A stretch of DNA of 39,351 nucleotides from Desulfonatronum thioautotrophicum (GTDB lineage Bacteria; Desulfobacterota; Desulfovibrionia; Desulfovibrionales; Desulfonatronaceae): the NCBI RefSeq assembly GCF_000934745.1, contig NZ_KN882171.1, positions 1,518-40,868 of the forward strand, read 5' to 3'. Every line of letters begins with the position of its first letter. The stretch's first letter is position 1. The notes under the pieces are model-generated. The model was not told the DNA's origin. It did no database searches and worked only from the letters and a program-made list of their open reading frames with translations. Position numbers and translations under genes: made by a program. Shown one piece after another: positions 33,557 through 39,351 of this stretch.

Positions 33557-34726
33557 ATGCACGGGAATACGAATTCCTACTTTTTCACTTCGGAGTCCGT
33601 CACCGAGGGACATCCGGACAAGGTTGCGGACCAAATTTCCGATGCGGTTCTCGATCGAATCATTGCCCAGGATCCGACGGCCCGCGTGGCGTGTGAAACC
33701 TTGGTGACAACCGGCTTGGCCTTTATTGCCGGGGAAATATCCACCAATGCCTATGCGGATCTACCCAGTATCGTCCGGGAGACTGTCAGGGAAATCGGCT
33801 ACACCAGTTCTGAGATGGGGTTTGATGCGGACACCTGCGCGGTTGTCTCCTCCATCGACAAACAGTCCGTGGATATCGCCATGGGAGTGGATCGGACCAA
33901 ACCCGAGGAACAGGGTGCCGGCGATCAGGGCATGATGTTCGGTTTTGCCGTCAACGAAACACCGACCCTGATGCCTGCGCCGATTTTCTACTCCCATAAG
34001 TTGTCCCGCCGCCTAGCCTATGTCCGTAAGAACAACATCTTGGATTTTTTGCGGCCTGACGGGAAGACTGAGGTCTGCATTCAATACGACAAGGGCAAGC
34101 CAAAGCGCATTGATAACGTCGTCATCGCCTGTCAGCATGATGAAAATATCGCGTATGCGGACCTGGTGGAGGCCATCAAGAAAGAGGTCATCTTCAAATC
34201 CCTGCCGGAGGAAATGGTGGACGAGAAGATGCGCATCTTCATCAACACCACCGGTCGTTTTGTTTTGGGCGGGCCGTTGGCCGACTGCGGTCTGACCGGA
34301 CGTAAAATCATTCAGGATACCTACGGCGGCATGGGCAACCACGGCGGCGGGGCGTTTTCCGGGAAAGATCCTTCCAAAGTGGACCGTTCCGGCGCCTATA
34401 TGGCCCGTTACATCGCCAAAAACGTGGTCGCCGCCGGCTTGGCTGAACGCTGCGAGGTGCAATTGGCCTATGCCATTGGCGTGGCCGAACCCATTTCAAC
34501 TCTGGTCACATCCTGGGGCACCGGCGTCGTCCCGGATGATGTCCTGACCAAGGCCGCACGTGAGGTGTTTGACTTGCGTCCCTTCTACATCAGCAAGCGT
34601 TTGGATCTGCAGCGACCCGTGTACAAGAAGGCCTCTGTCTATGGCCATTTCGGGCGCGAAGATGTGGACTTTACCTGGGAAACTACGGACGCCGTAGCCG
34701 ATTTGCGCACTGCCGCCAAAGTCTAG
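33557..34726 (+). CDS. metK: S-adenosylmethionine synthetase
   Basis: 389 residues, the usual length. Motifs: [20 protein letters not shown] with the catalytic His, [10 protein letters not shown] (ATP site), [12 protein letters not shown] with GGGAFSGKD, and the C-terminal GHFGRED. It forms SAM from methionine and ATP. A strong TAAGGAGG lies 9 bases before the ATG. With metF and asd it covers parts of methionine and SAM supply, which the radical SAM protein at 10250 also consumes. Confidence 0.97.
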   Translation: MHGNTNSYFFTSESVTEGHPDKVADQISDAVLDRIIAQDPTARVACETLVTTGLAFIAGEISTNAYADLPSIVRETVREIGYTSSEMGFDADTCAVVSSIDKQSVDIAMGVDRTKPEEQGAGDQGMMFGFAVNETPTLMPAPIFYSHKLSRRLAYVRKNNILDFLRPDGKTEVCIQYDKGKPKRIDNVVIACQHDENIAYADLVEAIKKEVIFKSLPEEMVDEKMRIFINTTGRFVLGGPLADCGLTGRKIIQDTYGGMGNHGGGAFSGKDPSKVDRSGAYMARYIAKNVVAAGLAERCEVQLAYAIGVAEPISTLVTSWGTGVVPDDVLTKAAREVFDLRPFYISKRLDLQRPVYKKASVYGHFGREDVDFTWETTDAVADLRTAAKV

Positions 34727-34774
34727 GTCGGATGGCACCGTCCATGGAGAGCGCTTCGTGAGGGCCTGGACCTC

Positions 34775-35359
34775 ATGGAGACTGTCAGGATGCGTCACCA
34801 AGCACGGGGTATGGCATTTCAACTTCAAGAAGTTCTTCATGAATTTTGGAGCGGCAGCGATCGCGCGCTTCAATGGCGGCTGGCTGAAATCTGGTCATCC
34901 TGGCCGACGGTCGTCGGCCAGGAGATTGCTGATCTGGCCATGCCTTTGGGACGAAATAAAAGCACCCTTTTGCTCGGCGTTGAGGATGCCCTGGTAATGC
35001 AGGAGATGCATTTTCATGCCCCGAACATTCTTCGGGCCGTCAACGCAGCATTGGGAGAAAAAGTTTTTGACAGAGTCCATCTTGATCTGTTAAGTGGCCG
35101 TTCTTCCCTGAGTGCGGTGGCGGAAGCCATGAAGAATGAACTGCGGGAAGAGCGAAAAGCGGTTGCAAGTGGCTTTCCCGTAACAGCTACGGGAGCCAAT
35201 CTACGGCTTCAGGGCGTAACCGTTTCCAAAGGAAGATTTTCCGCGGTTCCTGCGCTGGAACGTTGTTATCAAACATATGTGCGATCGCTTGAACGGATGA
35301 ATAAACGACACGAACACCCGGAAGATGTTGCGCAGCCCGACATCACTGCCGGCAATTGA
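34775..35359 (+). CDS. DUF721 / DciA-like protein
   Basis: 194 residues. The segment WRLAEIWSSWPTVVGQEIADLAMPLGRNKSTLLLGVEDALVMQEM...APNILRAVNAALG follows the DUF721 pattern (W..VVG..IA....P, L.V.V....W..EL). DUF721 includes DciA, which helps load the replicative helicase DnaB in bacteria without DnaC. The C-terminal third is basic and not conserved by eye. The start at 34775 is uncertain, with a second in-frame ATG at 34790. It follows metK by 48 bases. Confidence 0.75.
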   Translation: METVRMRHQARGMAFQLQEVLHEFWSGSDRALQWRLAEIWSSWPTVVGQEIADLAMPLGRNKSTLLLGVEDALVMQEMHFHAPNILRAVNAALGEKVFDRVHLDLLSGRSSLSAVAEAMKNELREERKAVASGFPVTATGANLRLQGVTVSKGRFSAVPALERCYQTYVRSLERMNKRHEHPEDVAQPDITAGN

Positions 35360-35391
35360 CCCCCTAGAGTGTATCTTGTAAGGAGAACGGA

Positions 35392-35739
35392 ATGAGTGAG
35401 GCTACAAATATCGTCTTGAAGAAGCCCTTGGATAAAATGACTGCCAAGGAGCTTCGTGAACTGTGCATTTCTCAAATCCCCCAGATCACCGGGGCCAGCG
35501 GAATGGACAAGGATACTCTTGTGGTAGCCGTTCGTGAAGCGCTCGGTTTCAGTACCGATGAGGAGAATAAAGGGCCCTCCCCCTACAAGCAGCAAATCTG
35601 GGCATTGAAACAGCAGGTTCGTACTCTGCGGGCGGAAAAGGAACAGCTTGCCGGGTCCCAACGAAAAGACCGTGATCGATTGCGTCGGAAGATCAATTTG
35701 TTGAAGAAGCGAACCCGGCGTCTTGCCGCAGCAGCGTAA
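35392..35739 (+). CDS. Small SAP/Rho-N-like and coiled-coil protein, unknown function
   Basis: 115 residues. Residues about 12-52 (LDKMTAKELRELCISQIPQITGASGMDKDTLVVAVREALG) have the helix-extended-helix look of SAP or Rho N-terminal domains, which bind nucleic acid. Residues 68-110 form a strongly basic coiled coil (IWALKQQVRTLRAEKEQL, DRLRRKINLLKKRTRRL). AAGGAG lies before the ATG. I do not recognise a named family. It ends the plus-strand run, about 100 bases before the tRNA genes. Confidence 0.75.
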   Translation: MSEATNIVLKKPLDKMTAKELRELCISQIPQITGASGMDKDTLVVAVREALGFSTDEENKGPSPYKQQIWALKQQVRTLRAEKEQLAGSQRKDRDRLRRKINLLKKRTRRLAAAA

Positions 35740-35800
35740 CTGTACTTAAAGTGTTTTGAATATGGCTGGGACATTCATTCTCGCTTCGCAACGAAAAGTG

Positions 35801-35829
35801 TTGACAGGCGATCCCTTTTTGTCTATGAA
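35801..35829 (+). promoter_or_regulatory. Strong promoter of the tRNA-Gln/tRNA-Glu pair
   Basis: A consensus TTGACA (35801-35806), a 17-base spacer and TATGAA (35824-35829) lie 15 bases before the tRNA-Gln 5' end. Position and quality suit a stable-RNA promoter. Confidence 0.85.
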
Positions 35830-35843
35830 TACGGACTTTGCGT

Positions 35844-35917
35844 TGGGGGATCGTCTAGCGGCAGGACTACGGACTCTGACTCCGTCAACCTAGGTTCGAA
35901 TCCTAGTCCCCCAGCCA
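35844..35917 (+). tRNA. tRNA-Gln (CTG)
   Basis: A full cloverleaf with encoded CCA: acceptor TGGGGGA/TCCCCCA, anticodon stem ACGGA/TCCGT around CTCTGAC (anticodon CTG), and T-loop TTCGAAT. It is read from the promoter at 35801. Confidence 0.95.
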
Positions 35918-35928
35918 TCCCACACTGT

Positions 35929-36006
35929 GTCCCCATCGTCTAGCCTGGTCCAGGACATCGGCCTTTCACGCCGGTAACAGGGGTTCGAATCCCCTTGGGG
36001 ACGCCA
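35929..36006 (+). tRNA. tRNA-Glu (TTC)
   Basis: A full cloverleaf with encoded CCA: acceptor GTCCCCA/TGGGGAC, loop CTTTCAC (anticodon TTC), T-loop TTCGAAT. It lies 11 bases after tRNA-Gln. A tyrosine recombinase remnant ends 78 bases downstream, so the 3' end of this tRNA is the likely attachment site of a former element. Confidence 0.96.
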
Positions 36007-36013
36007 ATTAAAA

Positions 36014-36034
36014 CAACAGGTTACAAGCCTGTTG
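36014..36034 (+). terminator. Stem-loop after tRNA-Glu
   Basis: CAACAGG/CCTGTTG with a 7-base loop lies 7 bases after the CCA end. No T-run follows, so it may be a processing hairpin or a weak terminator. Confidence 0.4.
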
Positions 36035-36084
36035 ACCATAGCCAGAGGCAGCGGAAGTAAAAAGGGAAGTAAAATTGCTTTTCC

Positions 36085-36896
36085 CTAGATACTGGCCTCA
36101 CCAAACAGCCTCCCATGAGATTGCACCTCATGGGAGGTTTTTTCGTTTCGGCCATCACCATTGCCAGACTCGCCCGCCCCGTTATGGTTCCGGGACAGGA
36201 CTTTCATCAGATCACGGGAACTATCCAACTCATGCACATACCGTTGAGTCGTGGTCAGGTTTTTGTGCCGGAGGATTTTTTGGATCGTCGGCAAGGGTAC
36301 ACCGTTCTTGATCAGGATACTCGCCGTCAGGTGGCGGATCGAGTGCCAGCAGAACTTTTTGACCCCTGCCCGCTTACACAACCGCGCCAGGTAGTGTTGG
36401 CGTGATGTAAACGTTGAGCCCAGGTCGGGATTCGGGAAGACAAGGTCGCCGTGAACGTGCTTCCGCTGTTCGGCAAGCGCGTCCATCAGGTCGTCGGTCA
36501 TGGGAATCCAGTTGAATTCCTTGGTTCCCCCCTTGCGCTTCGAAGTCCACAGACGGATTCGCTGCTGTTCAATATCCACGTCTGGCCAGGTAAGCGAAAA
36601 GAGTTCCTTCTTCCGCGCCCCGGTGTGCAGATACGCCAGGAGCATCCTCTTGTCGTGTTCACTGGCCGCGTCATATGCTTTCCAGAAATCTTCCTCGGTG
36701 GGAATATGCCTGGGGTGACGCTCTTCCGGGAACCTGTCGATGAGAAAGGGGTTTATCTTGGGCAGGCCAAGGTACTTGATCCCCCAATTCCACCCGGCTA
36801 CAAGATTTTTGCGCATCTTGTTCGCCGTGTTGCCGCTCTGCTTTTTGGCAACGGGCTGGAGGGCTTTGAGGGCTTGCCCGGATGTGATGTCGGCAG
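36085..36896 (-). pseudogene. Tyrosine recombinase (integrase) lacking its N-terminus
   Basis: About 270 residues remain. The catalytic domain is whole: Arg in HTGARKKELFSLTW, the Lys region SKRKGGTKEF, HSIRH, and the final His and Tyr in ILRHKNLTTTQRYVHELD. Only the last part of the core-binding domain is left (QALKALQPVAKKQSGNTANKMRKNLVAGWNWG); the usual SAM-like N-terminus is gone. The frame stays open to an ATG at 36939, but codons upstream of about 36896 belong to another gene read in a different frame. The 3' end faces tRNA-Glu, as in elements integrated at tRNA genes. It is probably inactive, although the catalytic residues are intact. Confidence 0.8.
36109..36143 (+). terminator. Plus-strand intrinsic terminator inside the recombinase 3' end
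   Basis: An 11-bp perfect stem CCTCCCATGAG/CTCATGGGAGG with a 7-base loop is followed by six T (36138-36143). It reads on the plus strand, antisense to the last codons of the recombinase, and should stop tRNA transcripts running into the element. Confidence 0.88.
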
Positions 36897-37180
36897 CGCA
36901 TGGCCGCGCCGTTACCCCAACTGTTGTACGGCCCGGCATCAGGGTTGTTTGCCCAGAGATGAAAACTGCCGCCGTATCCGGCCCCAGGGTACCAGTGGTA
37001 GAAGCGTCGCAGATTCTCGGCGTAGGGCGTGCCGGTCAGGATAGAATCAGCCAAGGCCACGGTCAGGACGGTGTCGTCGGTGTAATGGGCATTCTGGGCA
37101 AAGAGAGTAAAATCTTTGGTTTTTATGTTGTTCCATTCGTACACCGATCCGATGATGTCCCCGGCGATTGCTCCGATCAT
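36896..37180 (-). pseudogene. 5' fragment of an ADP-ribosylglycohydrolase gene
   Basis: From the ATG at 37180 (GGAG 7 bases upstream) the first 95 codons match the ADP-ribosylglycohydrolase (DraG/ARH) family: MIGAIAGDIIGSVYEWNN, the metal-binding YTDDT at 33-37, and GPYNSWGNGAAMR at 83-95, where the family continues with 'VSP'. Right after Met-Arg the sequence switches to recombinase DNA read in the wrong frame. That reading runs on to a stop at 36671. The rest of the roughly 250-300 residue enzyme, including the C-terminal metal-binding residues, is missing, so the product should be inactive. Confidence 0.82.
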
Positions 37181-37288
37181 GCTTTTCTCCCATGAAGTGC
37201 TTGATCTCTGAATTTACACAATGCCTGCCTGCTTGTTTTTCCTCGATTCCAGATGATTGCATCTTCGGCATTTCATGAAATATCTCAA

Positions 37289-37360
37289 TTATTTTTCGAA
37301 AAAAAGAATCCAAATGCAATACATCACAACAGCCAAAGCGAGTACCTCGACGAAAAACAT
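37289..37360 (-). CDS. Possible 23-residue hydrophobic membrane peptide
   Basis: A 23-codon ORF (MFFVEVLALAVVMYCIWILFFEK, given here as MFFVEVLALA then VVMYCIWILFFEK) begins 5 bases after a near-ideal AGGAGG. It is one hydrophobic span with a charged Glu-Lys end, the form of small membrane peptides. It starts 24 bases after the helicase-nuclease stop and could be cotranscribed with it. No family is recognised; coding is inferred mainly from the ribosome site and composition. Confidence 0.45.
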   Translation of the reverse strand: MFFVEVLALAVVMYCIWILFFEK

Positions 37361-37363
37361 ATT

Positions 37364-37371
37364 CCCCTCCT
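37364..37371 (-). promoter_or_regulatory. Strong ribosome binding site before the 23-codon ORF
   Basis: AGGAGGGG on the minus strand, with the AGGAGG core 5 bases before the ATG at 37360. It is among the best Shine-Dalgarno matches in the window and serves no other visible start. Confidence 0.7.
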
Positions 37372-37383
37372 GTTGATCACTGA

Positions 37384-39351
37384 TTATTGATTCTCCCTCC
37401 TTCCAATCTCCACCATCAGCCCGGTCATGGGCAAATGGACCAGCAGGGCCAGGGGCTTCGAACCAAGGGCTTTCTCCAGACAGTCCGCGTAGACATTGAG
37501 CTGGGGCACGTACGGGATGCAGTGTTTTTGCACCGTATCCAGCCTGCCCATGTAGGATTTGTGATCAACGATCACATAGCCGCCGGGAGTTTGCCAGACC
37601 AGATCAATCCATCCGGACGCGGTCTGGTTACCCACTCGCAAGTGGATGGGATGTTCCTTGAGCGCCACCCCTGCGCCGTATCTGCCCTGAAGGTGCGCGA
37701 TGAGCCGATCGCTGGCCGTGACAATATCTTCCGGGGCGATACCGCTGACCTTCCATCGTTGGAATATGCCCAGGGCCTTGGCAATTCTGATCTCCAGCCC
37801 TTGGGAGGGATCGTCCTGGACCAGGAAGCCATGCAGGGCCTCGCCCAGGGCATTGACGTCGGGTTCGCCGATCACCGGGATACGATCTCCGAATCGTTTT
37901 GGAGCGTGGACCAGGGCTTGATCGCCGTCTTGTGTCGTGGCGGAGCTGGGGTTGAACCTGGCTGGAGGATACTGAGAAAGGGGCCTGGGGAGTTGCTCGG
38001 GGCCGAAGTATGCTTCCTGGCGGCCTTGTGCGGGTTCGGTTTGCGGTTCAACCTTCTTGAAGGTTGCCGGAATCGGCTTGCTGTGACAGCGAAGGGACTT
38101 CTTTTCCGGGTCTGAAAAATCCAGGATCGGATTGTCGGCTCCATCCTTGAGCACATCCAGCCAGGTTGTGCTGTTCGTCCCGTCGCCTCTCAAGGCAAAG
38201 GCCAGATAGTCCCTGGCCCTGGTCATACCCACGTACATCAGCCGGGACTCCTCGGACCAGAACTCGTCTTGCGCCTGGAGCAGTTCGGCGCAGCCCTCGA
38301 CGCGTTGATCCAGCCCGACATTTTTGATTTGTTTGCCGTATGGCCACGGCCAGTATCTGATCCAGCGTCCATCCAGCGGGTTGAGCGGGTCAAAGCCGAG
38401 TTCGCTGGGCGTCACGCTGACATTGAACGGATTTACATCACGCGCCCAGTTCAGTTCGGCCAGAACGACAAACGGCCATTCCAGCCCCTTGGCCTTGTGA
38501 TAGGTGAGCACGTTCACCGCATGTTCGTCCACGCCCTGGCCTTGCAGGTCCAGGGAATCCTTTTTCACTTCCAGGACCAGATAGGTCACGAGACCCGCGG
38601 CGGTGGCCGGGTTGCGCCTGGCCATGCAGATGTCTTCATAGCCCTTGGCCAGACCGCGCAAGGCATCCAGATTGGCCAACCGGACCTCGGCCCTGCCCCA
38701 TTGGCAGGCAATGGTTTCAACCTGGGATGCCGCAATGGCCAAATCCAATGTTTCCCATGGGGTCAAATCCGCAAGCATGGCCCGGTGACTGTCCAAGGCC
38801 TCAACCGGCGGACACCCTTTCCAATAGTTCTCTTCGCTCAGCCACCTGTGCAACCAATCCTGCTCTCCGCTGAGGTGCAACAACTCGGCCGCGGCCAGGG
38901 TGTCTCTGGGGTCCACGAGATAGCGCAACGCAGCCATGGCATAACTTGCCTCTGGAGTATCCAGAAGTCCCTCGCGCTTGGTGACCGCGCGGACACCCAG
39001 CCGTTCCAAGGCGTCGGCAACCTTCTGGCAGACCTTGTTCTTGCGGCAGAGCACGGCAATGTCCTCGCCACGAAGGGGGCGAAGCTCCTTGGTGGACGGG
39101 TCCTCAACAATATACTGTTCCGGATTGGACAACAGGGCCGCCACGCCGGAAGCGATACAGGCATAGTCCTCATCCAGCTTTTTGCTTTCCATATTCCAGA
39201 CTTCCAAAGCCTGGGTCTGCTCCGGGTGGATGGGGCGCACCGATTGTAGGCGAACCTGGTCCGCTGAAAATCCTCTGGCTTCGAAGGCGGGGCAAAAAAT
39301 CCGGTTCGTGAAGTCCACAAGAGCTGGCCGGGATCGCCAGTTGTCCTGAAG
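37384..39351 (-). CDS. UvrD/AddA-like helicase-nuclease, C-terminal part (runs off window)
   Basis: The frame is open to the window edge; 655 residues are visible and the N-terminal ATPase motifs lie outside. It opens with superfamily 1 motif IV (NWRSRPALVDFTNRIF), then motif V (LTYHKAKGLEWPFVVLAEL) and motif VI (ESRLMYVGMTRARDYLAFAL). The last 200 residues form a RecB-type PD-(D/E)XK nuclease: GWIDLVWQ with its Asp, then VIVDHKSY as the DxK element. This matches AddA/RecB-like enzymes that unwind and cut DNA in repair or defence. An AddB-like partner would be expected upstream, beyond the edge. It neighbours a recombinase scar, so it may belong to a mobile island. Confidence 0.88.
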   Translation of the reverse strand, partial: LQDNWRSRPALVDFTNRIFCPAFEARGFSADQVRLQSVRPIHPEQTQALEVWNMESKKLDEDYACIASGVAALLSNPEQYIVEDPSTKELRPLRGEDIAVLCRKNKVCQKVADALERLGVRAVTKREGLLDTPEASYAMAALRYLVDPRDTLAAAELLHLSGEQDWLHRWLSEENYWKGCPPVEALDSHRAMLADLTPWETLDLAIAASQVETIACQWGRAEVRLANLDALRGLAKGYEDICMARRNPATAAGLVTYLVLEVKKDSLDLQGQGVDEHAVNVLTYHKAKGLEWPFVVLAELNWARDVNPFNVSVTPSELGFDPLNPLDGRWIRYWPWPYGKQIKNVGLDQRVEGCAELLQAQDEFWSEESRLMYVGMTRARDYLAFALRGDGTNSTTWLDVLKDGADNPILDFSDPEKKSLRCHSKPIPATFKKVEPQTEPAQGRQEAYFGPEQLPRPLSQYPPARFNPSSATTQDGDQALVHAPKRFGDRIPVIGEPDVNALGEALHGFLVQDDPSQGLEIRIAKALGIFQRWKVSGIAPEDIVTASDRLIAHLQGRYGAGVALKEHPIHLRVGNQTASGWIDLVWQTPGGYVIVDHKSYMGRLDTVQKHCIPYVPQLNVYADCLEKALGSKPLALLVHLPMTGLMVEIGRRENQ

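Noticed and set aside
36671-36895. C-terminal continuation of the ADP-ribosylglycohydrolase frame
   Set aside because: After codon 95 it is recombinase DNA read in the wrong frame, without family residues.

Overview
The window looks like chromosomal DNA of a GC-rich, Gram-negative, flagellated bacterium. The mix of genes (a Mrp-type ATPase, cobS, fliJ beside a MotE-like gene, panCD, a DUF502 protein, an LPS set, a large type I secreted adhesin) suggests a sulfate reducer of the Desulfovibrionales type. That placement is inferred from gene content only; no search was run.

Layout. (1) 1-9983, minus strand: a type I secretion locus. A LuxR-type ATPase regulator, a TolC-family lipoprotein with a C-terminal SPOR-like domain, one protein carrying two ABC exporter modules, and an HlyD adaptor overlap end to start. 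A terminator follows. A separately started gene then runs off the window; its product has a 164-residue acidic N-terminus and then a perfect Asp-Thr dipeptide repeat. This is probably the secreted adhesin. (2) 10005-14724, mostly minus: a 126-bp imperfect palindrome, a PflX-like radical SAM protein, a FemAB-like transferase, tRNA-Met, a membrane metallophosphoesterase and ArfB. (3) 15228-24228, mostly plus: mutT, pilC, metF, asd, a class IV aminotransferase, and an LPS group (waaA, a heptosyltransferase-like gene on the minus strand, msbA). (4) 24225-27907, minus: a small CxxC protein, mgtE and a nitronate monooxygenase-like protein. (5) 28126-35739, plus: a dense run of mrp, cobS, fliJ, a MotE-like gene, truA, panC, panD, DUF502, metK, a DUF721/DciA-like gene and a small SAP-like/coiled-coil gene. 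(6) 35801-39351: a strong promoter driving tRNA-Gln and tRNA-Glu, then a scarred integration site. A tyrosine recombinase without its N-terminus is joined out of frame to the first 95 codons of an ADP-ribosylglycohydrolase gene. A 23-codon hydrophobic ORF and a RecB/AddA-like helicase-nuclease, cut by the window edge, follow.

How the parts fit. Region 1 reads as a self-contained export machine: inner-membrane ABC protein, periplasmic adaptor and outer-membrane duct, with its own regulator first in the operon and its probable substrate next to it. Regions 3 and 5 are core metabolism (methionine/folate, aspartate family, pantothenate, SAM, cobalamin), envelope assembly and motility. Region 6 is the accessory end of the window. 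The features most worth a second look are the double-ABC exporter with two altered signature motifs, the DT-repeat adhesin, the TolC-SPOR fusion, and the recombinase/ADP-ribosylglycohydrolase scar.
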